Shown here: in pieces, positions 1 to 12,449 of the stretch
Position numbering within the stretch: position 1 is the first letter of the stretch
Layout: the number at the start of each line of letters is the position of its first letter
Source: Adineta ricciae
Lineage: Eukaryota > Rotifera > Eurotatoria > Adinetida > Adinetidae
Assembly: GCA_905250025.1 (NCBI GenBank)
Contig: CAJNOJ010000040.1
Span: 186,001-250,000, forward strand
Length of the DNA stretch: 64,000 nucleotides
Direction of reading: 5' to 3'
Position numbers and translations under genes: made by a program
Notes under the pieces: generated by a model
Told to the model about the DNA's origin: nothing
Seen by the model: the letters and a program-made list of their open reading frames with translations, nothing else
The model's database searches: none

Positions 1-1732
1 CGTTTGGTAAACTTGTCACATTTGTCAACGAACTATTTGGGGTAAGTAGATCATCTATATTATATCTGAAATAGATTTGTATGATGAGACATGAACGATT
101 AGTCGTAATCAAGAAATATCTTACGGTGGATGAGCCATCAGATTAGCCGGAATTGTATTTGAAATTAAAGACGAACGATATTTCTATCTCAGTTTATCAA
201 ACAATATTTGTTTAGGACAAAATATCTGTCCGAATCTAGAAATCAATCATATATATCATTAGTATTCCTATACTGTCGACATGTCTAGTGAGAGTTCGAT
301 TTCAATGCTTTAATGGCAGTGTCATCATCGTTAACTTTTACTTGATAGATGTCAAAATTGTCATTTTGTTTTACATTAAAGAAAAACAAACCGGTTTTTC
401 TCTCGCGATTGTCATCCGATTTCGATCAAGCAAAACAAATTAGTTTCACTTGCTGTTTTTCTACCTGATTCGTTAATGAAATAATAACGACTATCAAAAG
501 AAAAACATGCGACTTTTCCTCTCCTTCAAACCGCGTTGCGCAGTCTTGGATTCAAATCTCGTGAGTGATTTTTTTTCTCTCTCCACTAGAACAAAGAAAA
601 AATGTCAGTTAGTACAATGATTGGGAAAATGTCAATCGACTTTTTCGATGAATAATTAATAATTATTTAGAGATTAGAAATAGTAATAATAATTTCAATC
701 ACTTAAACATTCATTTACTGTTTGTCAGATCAATGTCGAGAAGAAAGAAATCTATAATGAAGTCGTAGAAAACTTTCACTAACGTTTATTAACTAACACA
801 CTCAGTTAGCCGAGTCGATGCCGCTTGCGGGAACTTCTATTGATTAATGTGAATCGACATATTGTTGACAACGCTCAAGATAATATAATTTTCTTTATAA
901 TATATTCAATCAGAATACAGAATATGCGTTAACATGTTTTCCGAAAGTTCCTCTACTAATCTTCAGTACACTTCTTGAGGAAAATTTGTTGAAATTAATT
1001 GGTTTTTTTTCTGTCACAATAACCTTTCTATTGATTGTTCTTTTTGCCTACTATGCTCGAGAGATTCCGTAGTTCCTATTCAGCAGAAAGTACATACAAT
1101 AGCGAGTTTTATTCATCGTCTACCTGCTAATGAAAGAACCCAGCTTGGTATTAATCCATCCCTTAGACAAATAGAAAATAATACTCGACGAGTTGACTTT
1201 TCTCGTATTCCATAGGGCTTTCCTAGCGTAAATTAATCATCTGGACATCCATAGATATATGAAAACAAATTGTTGTTATCCGTTTATGATTATCAGATGT
1301 TTACAAACGGAATAAAATCGCATTGTAGGGTAATATAAGGCACAATAGTGAAAAAGAAAGAAAGCACGTCGTACAGCAGAAGAAAAACGACTTTGATAGG
1401 AAAGAAAAAGGGCGAGAAGCATGAGAAAACTTCGAGGAAATAGAAAACTATCTCTGCTTTTTTTTCTTCTCCTCAGTCTACAGAAAGAAACTGTAAAATC
1501 TACTCTCATGAAGAAACAAACGTAAAAATAATCAACGCGTCGATTTCAGTCGAGGAAGCATAACTGCGGTAGTGTGTGTCAGAATAGATGAATAACAACA
1601 TCTATGATCATCGTATGAGTACGTTGAACTTTTTCCTTTCAGATGAATATTGAACCTATCAGATAGAAATATTTAATGCATTTATACGTCTGAAGTGTTC
1701 GAACGCATTCGCTGGGGAATTCGTCATCTAAT
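1..1732. other. No gene seen (left-edge intergenic DNA)
   Basis: Both strands were scanned. The open frames are short, low in complexity and lack splice borders that would join them to anything. AT-rich tracts and purine/pyrimidine-rich runs (for example about 1340-1480) are present. The last few hundred bases probably carry the promoter of the tetraspan gene that starts at 1733, but no TATA-like element stands out. Confidence 0.5.
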
Positions 1733-2699
1733 ATGACTGCGAACTTTGGTCATATTGACGAACAACGACAACTCATACCAATGTCTCCGCTTCCGCCAAC
1801 TATAACTTCCAATGAAGATGATATTATCGTACTCTGTGACTCAAATCATATTGACGACAATCAACCCTCATCCGAAACCATACCGCAAACACTCATTCTA
1901 CGTTTCTACACTCGACTAGTTCAAATGATCTCATCGATACATCTACCACATTTGTCTGATAATAATTTACGCATAGTATTTCTGTTATTTATCACGCTAA
2001 TCGGTCTAACTAGTTTTACTATTGCTCTTATCGTTGGCTCAAGTATAGTACAATTCAAACAGCAATGTCCGCTATACGCGTCATTTAAATTTCAAACATT
2101 TGTTCATACTCCAACTAATTGGACGATTAAAATCATCCCGCTAACCGAAAAATTTAGTTCACAATCGACATGTGATTTTTGTACATTTTATAATGTGTTC
2201 ACGTTTATTTACTGTATTATGACTGGCTTCTTCTTTATACTATTCAATGGCGATGCTCGAATAGTAACAACAAATGATCAATGTTTGATCGTTCCATGGT
2301 AAGAAGCCAACAAAAACGAACTTTTCTCGTCTCTGTCGATCTTTTAGGTTTCCAATATCGATTATACTCGGCTTTTTCTCCTTAGTTAATGCATCTATTC
2401 TAACAAATGGTTTTCTCAAATTCTGTTCTACTCTCACATCGAATGATCACCATATAACGAGTTGTGGTCAACTAAATCACATTTTTTTCGAACAATATCC
2501 TAATGCTTCATCGATATTCGTCTATATGCTTCTCGCTATCATCGCCTCATGGTTTCAGCTAGTATTTTTTATTGGTATAATTACAATTCTTACTATTCGT
2601 CTTGGCACATCATTCGATTGGAGTAGTCGTGACGAAGATCATGTTAGCGAAAAGCCGAAGAATAATTTAATGCAATCTATGGAACAAACAGAGAATTAA
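1733..2699 (+). CDS. Four-transmembrane protein, TMEM179-like
   Basis: Two exons (1733-2298, 2348-2699) joined over a 49-nt GT-AG intron give 305 aa in one frame. About 75 polar residues come first. Then there is a hydrophobic segment at about 82-105, an ectodomain-like loop with CPLY and an N-linked site (NWT), a Cys-rich TCDFC segment leading into a second membrane span, and two more spans in exon 2 (LVNASILTNGFL; MLLAIIASWFQLVFFIGII). The tail is short and charged. Spacing of the spans, the cysteines around spans 1-2 and the SWFQL motif in span 4 resemble the TMEM179 family, whose function is poorly known. The long cytoplasmic N-terminus is not typical of vertebrate TMEM179. Another tetraspan family is possible; the membrane topology is much safer than the family name. 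Confidence 0.6.
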
Positions 2700-2954
2700 A
2701 CAATGAAATCATTTTTTTTATAGATCAAAAGACATTTATTTCGATTGTTATACATATATAAAAAAAGAGGAGAGACGTAGAAGAAAAGTAGCGCCCTGTT
2801 TGACAAACACTGATGGCGATAAACACAGCGAAATACACAACTACATAACAATATCATCCGGCGAGTTTGAAATATGTATAGAAAGAGAAAGAAGTTTGTT
2901 TTGTGTGTCGAACGCAAGTTGGCGGTGAGTAAACTGTTTGTTGGGTTTTACTTG

Positions 2955-4296
2955 CTAATTTCGAGCAACATCTTTTTCGAGCTTTTCGAATACTTTCCGA
3001 GCATTGCGAATATTCATTAATGTCACTTCTGATGCTGAAAACAAAGAGAATGTTTTCGTTAAGTAGTAGCAGCACAAAAAGAAAATGAGACTTACAAATC
3101 GTTGGATCACTGATAACAACCATGACGTAAGTATTCGGTGTTAATAACTCAATAAAACAAGCAAATGTTGAATTTCGGACTTCCATCGATTGAAATGCGG
3201 CAGTTAATTTGCTAGAAGAGGAAACTTGTCGAAGGAAATTTTCTAGACGAGTGCTTCTCACCTGCAGGATAGTTTGAACTGTTTGATAATATCACTGATC
3301 TTCTCAAATCGTCGAGGATCACGGTGAGCTTTCCGTGTACAATGTGAAATGACCTGAAATAATTAGAAAGTTCTTCTTTGTTCTTCTTCCGGCAATTAAT
3401 TTTACCAGAAAAGTGGCTTTTTCGAAGAGTAGAATTTCATCAGCATCGATGATTTCCGCAAAGTTTGTCAAGGTTTTCTCCAAACCTTTGACATTTGGGA
3501 CTAGTTGATAAACTATCTGTGACCAAGCCTACGCCAAATCATATTGAATTCATCATTCTTCTCTCAATTTCATATCCTTTACCTTATACAATGTTTCATC
3601 CCAAATCGATGTTCGAAAACATGAACATTGTAATGGTTTCGATAGATCCGTTAAGATGTTTTGTCGTTCCGCGAATATCTACACAAATGAAAACTCAAAG
3701 ATCATCGAAGAGTTAAAAAACAACGTACTGTTTCGCGCATATCTTCCGATATTAAATCCATCTTGTGTACGAGACAAAAGATCTTCGCATGACTTGAATG
3801 TTGTAAAATAGATTCTAAGCATGACTGGTAATAGTGTAAATCCTAGACAATACAAATAAGTTAAGGGAAAGGAGGAAGGTAATTAGTAGTAAGTAAGGTA
3901 CTTTATCTAATTCTTGACTCTGAACATCGAATACATAGATGAGTACTTCGACATTTTTGAAAATATTATCTTTTTGTGCGGTAAAATAGCATTCCATGAA
4001 CGCTTCTTGACCACCGCAGTCCCATAGATTTAAAATTAAATTACCGAGAAAACGAACGTATGATTGTTCAACATCCACTAAAGAGAAGAAAATGAATCAA
4101 TTTCAATGAGTGAAAGACGAGATTGTCAGCATACTTGTTGCACCGAGACGTCGAGTATCCTTAGCACTGTAATTAGCAAAAATGATTGAACGCATAGAGG
4201 TTTTGCCACCACCACTTTTACCCATCAACAAAACCTAGATAAAAAGAACGATCAAACAAACATTGATTTTATGGGAATTACCTTTTTTCGCATCAT
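2955..4296 (-). CDS. RRAGA: Ras-related GTP-binding protein RagA/B
   Basis: Nine exons on the minus strand (4296-4282, 4234-4135, 4077-3902, 3842-3729, 3678-3583, 3528-3406, 3353-3262, 3211-3096, 3034-2955) close in frame at 303 aa, close to the roughly 313 aa of animal RagA. The P-loop GKSGGGKT, switch-region NLWDCGGQ, guanine-specificity motif HKMDL and the C-terminal roadblock-type region ([29 protein letters not shown]) are all present. RagA/B pairs with RagC/D on the lysosome and recruits mTORC1 when amino acids are plentiful. Start is at MMRKKVLLMG, matching the usual short N-terminus. A TTTACAG acceptor-like motif about 26 nt upstream of the ATG suggests a 5' UTR intron or spliced-leader acceptor. 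The first exon is only 15 nt. Confidence 0.95.
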
Positions 4297-5280
4297 TTTT
4301 TCAGTACAAATCTCTATAAATCCTGTAAATAAAATGAAATTTCTTTACTATTTTTGGAAATAGAGATGAGGGTAATAAGTTTTTGGTTGATGAACTATGA
4401 AAGTACAATTTTCTTCTGTTTATTTATTTTCTTGCCTTTTGTTATTCATATTGGTTACAGAGAAGATGGTTGTTAACTTGACATTACAGATGGCGTTGTA
4501 TGACAACTTCTCCCGAGATTATGGAAAAGAATATCAATCAATTCGCAGCGTTGAATGTCGTTTACAAGTGATAATCTGACACTTTGTTTCCTTAGCCGGG
4601 ATATTTGAAGATGCATTCAAAACAACGTGTCGATTCACATCGTTTATTTAACCAACCAACTTTTCCTAGTTCGATATCAACTATGGAATTTTTAAGCCAT
4701 TTTTGTTGGCATGGGGTGCAACTCCTATATGTGTGCCTGTCAACGTCAATAGAACGAACAAGTTTGATCGCCTTTATTTTAGGTCGCTTTATAATTGTCC
4801 ATTAGATTCTCATTCTAATCATGTTTCATTGGGAATACATCAACACTATGTGACGCATCCGGCGAAATATAAACTATAATTCTAGTTTTTTATTTCAATA
4901 TCATCTGAATAAATACAGTTTCTGTCGTGTCACACCCTCAAAATATGACTAGCTTCTTTTGACGAAACGCATGAGTGAGTTTTCGCACAATGAAATGAAG
5001 TTACACCTTTTGCACATATTACGATAGTATAGTGTGTCGAACGTTGTTACCTCTATGAGAATGTATCGAAATACATACAAATGAATGACTGTTCAAATTG
5101 AACAAACAACTATTCCTTAAATCTATTCGTTCAGATAAAGACAATCATTCAATTCAAGGGCAAAATGAGGAAGTCGCTGGAAAAAAAAAAGAAGAGATAC
5201 AGGATTAAATATTCACACGGAAAAATGCATATAAAATTATGAGAAAAATTGATATAAAAGATCGATTGAAATAAAATTTG
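4297..5280. other. Intergenic: upstream of Rag gene, downstream of GMP synthase
   Basis: No convincing exon on either strand. Short open frames around 4400-4800 lack coding character and splice borders. Contains the acceptor-like TTTACAG upstream of the Rag start and, near 5281, the 3' UTR of GMP synthase. Confidence 0.45.
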
Positions 5281-7652
5281 TTATTCCCACTCAGTTGTAG
5301 CTAAAAGGAAAGGTAATAATATAGATTTTCAGCAGATAAATTCACTCGTTCTATTACCTGGTGGTTTGGATGTTAAATCATATAAAACACGACTTATACC
5401 GGGTACGTTCGTTTGGATTGTTTGGCATATTTCATCGAGCATATCAAGAGGAAATGTTTCTCCTGGTACAGCCGGTCTTCCTGTCATGAAATCTTTGGTC
5501 AGAAATGTGCGCAGTACAACTGAATGTTGCGAACTAAAACCTCGTTCGTTGTCATTTGATGACACTGGTCTATCAAATTCAACCGGGATCAAAACAACGG
5601 GCATTTGACTTATGGAATCGTAAGCACCATGACGTTTCATAATCACCATAGCATGATCATCACATGCTCGGGCTTTATCAATGATGTCTGGAGTTAATGT
5701 TGTATGTGTAATATGAGTAATTTCATTATCCGAAATTTTCTTACCCTAAAATGGAAAAAACAGATATGAAGCAAATAAAGAATGGCCTTTTTCACATTAT
5801 GTATTACAAGAATATAGACTACTCGATTTATCTGATGACATGCTTTCGTGATCATTCGAGCAAGAACAAATAATTCATTCCAATTGGGCTTATCGTTATC
5901 CGAACTGATGGCGGCAGCAAAACTATAAGTACGAGCATCACCTTGAACGCCAACACTTCGAATCTATTTTGAAAACAAAAGAAGAACAAAGTTTCGTTTA
6001 TATTTCCGTCGATACTTTACTTACTGGTAATAAGACCGCTGCATAATTATGGTGGTCGCCTGATGTGAGGTTTTTCAGAAGTGTCCTCTCGTTATCAGTA
6101 AATACATGATCTAATCTAGATGATGCTGATGAAGAGTCTTTCACAGCATAAAAATTCACAATTGTTTTTAATAACGTTTGATTTGACGAAAAGGTTTCAC
6201 TGGGCATATACGGTTCATCGGTACATAAAATTCGTATAGCTAATCCAGGTCCTGGAAACGGGTGACGATAGATGACATTCGGATGGAGTCCTAATGTTAA
6301 ACCAATTTGTCGAACTTCATCTTTATGAAAATCTTTCAATGGTTCAATCACACGATTCAATTTGCGTAATTGCCGTACCATAGGTGAATCATTATGATGT
6401 GTTTTAATTGCATTAGCATGCCCACTTTGGCATGCAAGATGTGACGCACTTTCAATTAAGTCAGGTCTTAATGTTCCTTGCGCCAAAATGATGTCATCGA
6501 ACGTGTAATTATTGTCACGAAGAAATTCCTGAACAACTTTAATGAATGTATCACCGATGATCTTACGTTTATGTTCGGGATCGGTTTCTTCAAACAGCGG
6601 TAATGTTTCTTCAAGCAAAATATCAGCATCAGTTAAACTTAAGAAATTGGTAGACATTGATGGGCGTCGTTGTGTTGATGATGATTTTTCATTCGATGTA
6701 TTAGCTACTTTACTTCGGACATAAGTTTTCGAATGAGCAAAACGTTGACTAGCATCGATATAGTTTACAGTAGCAAACTGTGATAAAGTCTCGCGAATTT
6801 CTTTACTTTCATCTTGACGTAAGAATCCATTATCAATACTAACGAGTTTCACTTGTTTCGACGGTAGTGCACGTGTGAGTAGGGCAGCGCAAACACTACT
6901 GTCAACACCACCACTACACAAAACGAAAACTGGTTGATCTTTGACGAATGATCGAATCGTCTCGAAGGATTCTTCAATTCGACAACCCATTGTAAATGTC
7001 GGATGACAATGTGCAATTTCGAAGAGAAAATTTTTAAAAATTTCCACACCATTTTCAGTCAAATCAACCTAAATCAGAATTAGATATTTAAACGAGACCA
7101 TCCAATGTTATTTACCTCAGGATGAAATTGAACACCATAAATAGGCTTATCTTTATCAGCGCACGCAACAATGAATGAATCACTTGTTCCAATACTGATT
7201 AAATTCTCTCCAAGTTGCCCGATACTATCGCCGTGTGTTAGTAGAACATTTTCATGCTTATTCATGTTTTTAAATAAGAGACAATCGTTGACATTCAATT
7301 CCACTTGAAACTGTCCATCCTCTCGTACTGTTTGTCGCACAATAGTTCCTCCTCGTTGTTTATTCAACATTTGCAAACCGTAGCAAATGCCTAAGATTGG
7401 TAAGCCACACTCAAACAGTTTTGGATCGTAATAAACCGGATTAGAATCATTTACAGATCCTGGACTACCGGATATAATGATCGCTTTGTATTTCATCGAG
7501 AGTAACTCGTTGACTGATGTTTGCAATGGCACAAGTTCTGAGTAAACGGATAGTTCACGTATTCGACGATCGATCACTTTCGCATATTGTGAGCCAGCGT
7601 CAAGTATGGCCACTCGATCGTAATGATCGGAGTGTTGTGGAGATTCTGTCAT
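5281..7652 (-). CDS. GMPS: GMP synthase (glutamine-hydrolysing)
   Basis: Five minus-strand exons (7652-7116, 7068-6025, 5963-5808, 5745-5358, 5300-5281) give 714 aa; human GMPS is 693. The enzyme converts XMP to GMP using ATP and glutamine in cytosolic purine synthesis. The N-terminal class I glutaminase domain shows LDAGSQYAKVIDRR, the nucleophile motif GICYG and the FHPEV His-Glu pair. The ATP-pyrophosphatase domain has the P-loop SGGVDSS and the HPFPGPGLAIRI motif. The conserved ending SKPPATTEWE is split over a 20-nt last exon. An in-frame ATG at 7691 would add 13 residues, but an ATTTTAG acceptor-like site lies between it and 7652, so 7652 is preferred. The metazoan insert in the ATPase domain is present (polar stretch after residue about 250). 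Confidence 0.96.
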
Positions 7653-7691
7653 TCGATTTGTCTGCTCTATGAGGGATTGTCTAAAATACAT

Positions 7692-8068
7692 ATTATAGTA
7701 GAGAGTGTGCAGGTTTAAAATGTCTGACTATGAAATATTTATTTCCAGTAAGAAGAAATTCATCTATGACACGAGATGCTTCACAATGATTGAAGTAGAA
7801 TTGAAATAGATATGAGTATGAGAAAGACGGACAAATAAACGAAACGAGACAAAACAAAAAATGCGAAAAGAAAATGCCTGATTAAATTTCATTGAGAATA
7901 GCCTAATTTTCGTTGAATATTCTACTACATTTCCTGCCTGTTAAAGACAAACAATGCAAAAAATGAATAGCAATATGTATATTTCGATTTCATAGAAAAA
8001 AGATAATACACAAACACAGTTATCACAAGTAAAAACAAAGAAACAGCGAATTATCTAACGCATTCATA
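7692..8068. other. Intergenic between TBCC-like gene and GMP synthase
   Basis: AT-rich spacer between two minus-strand genes. It should hold the 3' UTR of the TBCC-like gene and the promoter or leader of GMP synthase. No exon was recognised. Confidence 0.5.
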
Positions 8069-8671
8069 TCAATAGCAATGCTTAGGTACATCAAGCGACC
8101 AGCCTTTTCGTTCTTCTTCTTCAATAGTTTCCCAATTTGGCGAATGAACACCAGGTATCATATGGTTAGAGTCCACGACATTGTCCCAATAATCAATTGT
8201 CCAAACAAGACCACTTTGTGCAATATCACGCTGTTTAGATTGATATTCCACGGTGTAGGGGGCAAAGCGACAATGATGACAGCCTTCAATAATTGGGCGA
8301 GCATTGATATGAACATAGAAATCACATTCATCACTTGTATGAACGTTTAGCTGTCGACAAGCGACTGCAAATTCACATTGATGGCATTCATCAATATTCA
8401 CTGTTCTTGAACAAGGGCCAACAATTATAACGCAACCAAGAAGATTTTTGATTTGCACCGATGAGGGAATACCTTTGAGAAATATTTCACAGTGTTCGAG
8501 ATTCTCGATGGCAACATCTTTGCCATTGACTTGTTCTGACTCCAAATGAATAAATTCGTCGTGTTTATTCGTGACATTGACGGTATCCGTTTTGGGAGAA
8601 TTCAACTGTTCATTCGTTGGAAATTTCGTTTTGACTTTCTCATCTTGTACACTCATCTGCATCTGTTCCAT
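8069..8671 (-). CDS. Short tubulin-binding-cofactor-C domain protein
   Basis: Single exon, 200 aa. Residues about 52-165 form a TBCC/CARP-type beta-helix domain: repeated short strands with the motifs FAVACRQLNVH, RPIIEGCHHCRFAPYT, then a typical C-terminal VHSPNWETIEEEER. TBCC stimulates GTP hydrolysis by beta-tubulin during tubulin folding; RP2 uses the same fold on Arl3. The human protein is about 346 aa and begins with a spectrin-like domain; here only about 50 polar residues precede the domain. The arginine-finger position of TBCC/RP2 (QLRVH in TBCC) reads QLNVH here, so GAP activity is doubtful. TTTTGCAG directly upstream of the ATG looks like a splice acceptor, so an unseen upstream exon or a trans-spliced leader is possible. 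TBCC itself, or a TBCC-domain paralogue, are both possible. Confidence 0.85.
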   Translation of the reverse strand: MEQMQMSVQDEKVKTKFPTNEQLNSPKTDTVNVTNKHDEFIHLESEQVNGKDVAIENLEHCEIFLKGIPSSVQIKNLLGCVIIVGPCSRTVNIDECHQCEFAVACRQLNVHTSDECDFYVHINARPIIEGCHHCRFAPYTVEYQSKQRDIAQSGLVWTIDYWDNVVDSNHMIPGVHSPNWETIEEEERKGWSLDVPKHCY

Positions 8672-9443
8672 AATCTGCAAAACAACTAAATCGAAAGAAA
8701 ATATTTTGTTGATGTCGCCATTACAAAACAGTTCGTATAAATATTCGAATTTTTTAGGTTTCTGAGTCAGTTACGCGTAGGTGTGCCACTTCTTCGTTCG
8801 TCTACAGACAGAAAAGGGTGCTGAGTAGACTATTCATCGATCGAGACGGTCTAATGTCCTTGAATGATCAAATCGATGGGAGTAGAAGGGAGAAAAGTAA
8901 TTATTGACTCATGACGTTTGCTCGAGTAGGTCTTTATAATTATTTCATTGGACAATTATATCCACCAATTGACATATTCTATCAACGATCGGTTGGGTGC
9001 TTGATCGAACTCATTCCCATCTTTCGCATTTCTATGACGTCATTTAATTTGCCCAACAACGGAAATCGATCTGCGAAAAACCAAGCCTGACCTCTTTCTT
9101 GCGCAATAACTTCTAACGAGAGAAAATCCGAAAAACCATTTGAATACACATCGCACTAATTTGAGAAAAAGAATATTCAAAAATGTCATCTCAAACAAAA
9201 AAAAGCCATTTTTGTTGACAATAAACAGATGCTATCTTCTCTTTTATGTAGATTACATAACCATCTGATCAATCTCTAGCGTCCTCATACGTGAGACATC
9301 TATGTATTCATGATTATTTCCAGAAACTAAGAAGAACAAATGAAATTAGTATGAAACATACGGATTAGTCATCGTCGGAAAGATTTCAGTGTCCTCTTCT
9401 ATTCCATTTCGATCGTACGTAAGAGTATCGACGACTTAGAACC
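8672..9443. promoter_or_regulatory. Divergent intergenic region (TBCC-like / RRN3)
   Basis: The only spacer between two genes transcribed away from each other, so it must hold both promoters. No TATA-like box was found close to either start. No exon was recognised. Confidence 0.45.
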
Positions 9444-11954
9444 ATGTTGCAGACAATTTCCATTGATCAAGTGAAAGAAACACTTGATCAATTCAATAAA
9501 GTAAGTTTTGGAAAACTTGTCAGTGTAATTATGTAATTCTTTGTCGGTTTTTAGGGTCAAAAGTATTTGTACAATACTCTAACAACGACTGTTAGAGAAA
9601 ATCAAACGAATGTAAATGAATGAAACGTTATTTAACGAAACGATAGCAGAATTCTGGTTTGATTGTTGTAGGAGATATGGTTTATTCATCTGCTAGATGA
9701 ATTACGTGATAACGTGGATCTCTTTGAGAATTCGAATGAGCAATTTCTGGACTTTTTACAAGTAAAATTGAAGATATTGAACTCAACTGATGATTTCTTT
9801 TTCTTATTTGTGTTTAGCTACAAATTGATTGGTCAAGACAATCAAAAAGTGTTCTGGATACATTTCGAGCCTTTCAAATAAATCTTATTTCATGTAATAC
9901 TAAACATGCACAACGTTATCTAAGTTTTTTATTCACCATTTTTACTATCCCAGGTAGATTTGTTTGTATCACTTAAACATCTTCACGAATTCTCTTCTAG
10001 AAACTACAAATAATTGCCTTCCACTTCATGATTTTGCTCATGAAACTTTAGAACAACTTGTTGTGATTGTTCCATTGTATGTATTTTGTAAACAATCGAA
10101 TTTCCTCCAATTAAGAAAACACTTCGTTTAGAGCCTCAACCCTCCTATGTCCAATTGCTGAACAGCATTTTCCGTTTATGACCAAAGAAATAACTATTCA
10201 AATAACTTATGTGAAAAATTTACTCCGATCGTTATCTTACTTATCCATTCAACGTTTACGGTTTTTCGAAATAATTCTCTCGAAACTACTCCGTCTCGAT
10301 GTAAATCTTTTCATCGATTATTTTCTCCTTAAACTTGACGTTCTCTCTTTGTTGGAAAGGTCCACGCGTCTCGGCAGGACATTCTTCGAGAAGAAAAATG
10401 CAGCATTGAAAATGAACTCGTCTTTTCTCTTGAACAACTCGGTACAAATGATAAGACAAGCAATGCAATGAAACATGATCAAGCTGATAAACTCGATTGT
10501 CTTATGTATGTTATGTTTGAATATATCAACAGTGTTTGTATTGAGAACGGTAAATGATTCCGTGCGAAGAATTTCTGGAAGAGAAGATTCCTTTTCTTTT
10601 AGGAACAGTGAATTATGAACAAACGAAATTGTTAGTTCGTGATTTATTAAGCGTATTTAATAAAATTTTATTACCAACACATGATTCATCGCATGTGCAA
10701 TTCTTACTGTTTTATATATGTAGTTTTCATACAGTAAGTCTCGATGAAAGAGAAACAATTGTCGAGAGAATTCACTTTTTCTAGGATTTCAGTGATGAAT
10801 TTATGAATAATTGTTGGAAAACATTTGTGTCACCATCGGTGTCGATGACATTTCGACAAGCATCAATTTGTTACCTCTGCAGTTTAATCGCTCGAGCTAA
10901 ATACATACCAATTAGGTACGAATTTCTTTTCCAATTCAAAACATCTCTTCCAAACAACTTTTTCTACAGATCTGTATTGAATATAACACAGTTAATGATG
11001 GATTGGTTACATACGTATGTTAGCACAACAGAAACAAACAGTGGAAATGCAAATCCAAATCGGCACTTACCATTTTATGCTATTTGCCAAGCTGTTCTTT
11101 ATATATTTATCTATCGTCATCAAGAAATTGCTCGATTACCTGACGGTATGTGTATTTGAACCATTTTCGATCGTTTTCTCTCAAAATATTGACTATACAC
11201 ATATCTGTTCCGTAAATCAGATACTTTTGTATTCATGTTTATCGGAGATTTTGATCGATATATAATATTTCAGAATCAATGAATCATCTGTTTTTTCTTG
11301 TTCTTAGGCATTGAAACTGTGTTAAAATGGCGAATTGGACGTATTATATCTTCAGAATTAAATCCATTGAAATATTGTTTACCTGCTATTGCATTGAGGT
11401 TTGCTCAACTAGCAAGGTAAAGTATGAAGTATTGAATTTACACCTTTCTCATAGATTTTCATTTTGAAGAAACTATCAAATTGTCTTTTGCTATTCAATC
11501 ATTGAAACAAACAATCGCTATTCGTTGCCGGAAACATTTGCAACGAATGATTATCAAAATGGCAATCTACCATCAAATATTCTCTATTCCTATTTTCCTT
11601 TTGATCCATATGTATTGAAACGATCATTGGTGTTCGTACAACCAATTTATAATGATTATCGTGATGAAAACGATGAATCGAATGTATGTGGTAAAGATTC
11701 TGACGATAATGACGTAAGTAATCGACTGCCGAAAGATGTTCTTCATCAAATCTGCACATTATTTTCAGCGACAAGATTTCGATGATTCAGATGATGTTTT
11801 AACTTCCATGATGATGAGTACGACACCTGGTAGTTCCGACTCACTCGATCATCTGCCGATCACCACGATGTCAACATCATTTAAAAGTTCTCGAAATCCT
11901 CCGTCAGTTTTACCGTTCGGTCGTTCACCTGGCTTTCGAAATGCAATTAACTGA
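9444..11954 (+). CDS. RRN3: RNA polymerase I transcription factor RRN3 (TIF-IA)
   Basis: Thirteen exons (9444-9500, 9555-9611, 9672-9761, 9818-9953, 10001-10076, 10132-10300, 10360-10549, 10603-10733, 10785-10915, 10970-11145, 11308-11416, 11470-11713, 11769-11954) close in frame at 583 aa; human RRN3 is 651. RRN3 bridges RNA polymerase I to SL1 and is the growth-regulated switch for rRNA transcription. Recognisable blocks: LLRLDVHASRQ, LLPTHDSSHVQFLLFYICSF, IARAKYIPI, FYAICQAVLYIFIYRH, NPLKYCLPAI, IVFCYSIIETNNR and YFPFDPYVLKRS. The acidic stretch DSDDND-QDFDDSDD and a Ser-rich tail follow, as in the family. The acidic insert that follows the VNASRQ block in vertebrates is much shorter here. 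Exon 7 uses an acceptor with a weak pyrimidine tract, but conservation across the junction supports it. Confidence 0.95.
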
Positions 11955-12449
11955 AAGTGGATATATTTTTCTTTCTTGTCTCTACCTAGTCATTTCATTC
12001 CATATTTCCTACTCATAATATTACTTTAACGTTATGTTCTTGTCATTGTCTCTCAGTTAACGTTCTTCTAGACAGAGAGATATTGTTGGACGTTGTTTTT
12101 TTAAATAAAGAAGAGAAGAGAGAAAGAAAACTAACTGGATGGATCGAATATTCACAAGTTTAGAAAAATAACATTTGACAAATACAACATATAGATATGA
12201 ATTACCGACTGAACAGATCAAATCATGCGGGAAATTCTCACGCGTGGTTTTGTCTTTCTATGGATATGAACGAAAAAAACAAACAACAACAACAGCAACA
12301 ACAGAAATCGAACGAATGAATTTTGATCACAAAAAGAACGAAGCACCAGACAAAATAATTAAATAAACGAGACTGAAATTGAATAAGAGAAAAATAAGCA
12401 TGCAGATTAGCAATGATATCAGTTATTTATTAAAGAATTTTTCGATTAT
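11955..12449. other. Convergent intergenic spacer (RRN3 / SNX9-like), with CAA repeat
   Basis: Lies between two stop codons facing each other, so it holds both 3' UTRs. It contains AATAAA-type signals (for example near 12104) and a short CAA-rich simple repeat at about 12278-12304. No gene was recognised. Confidence 0.5.

Noticed and set aside
2955..8671. Operon-like reading of the TBCC, GMPS and Rag genes on the minus strand
   Set aside because: Gaps of about 400 and 980 bp leave room for separate promoters; not claimed as one unit.
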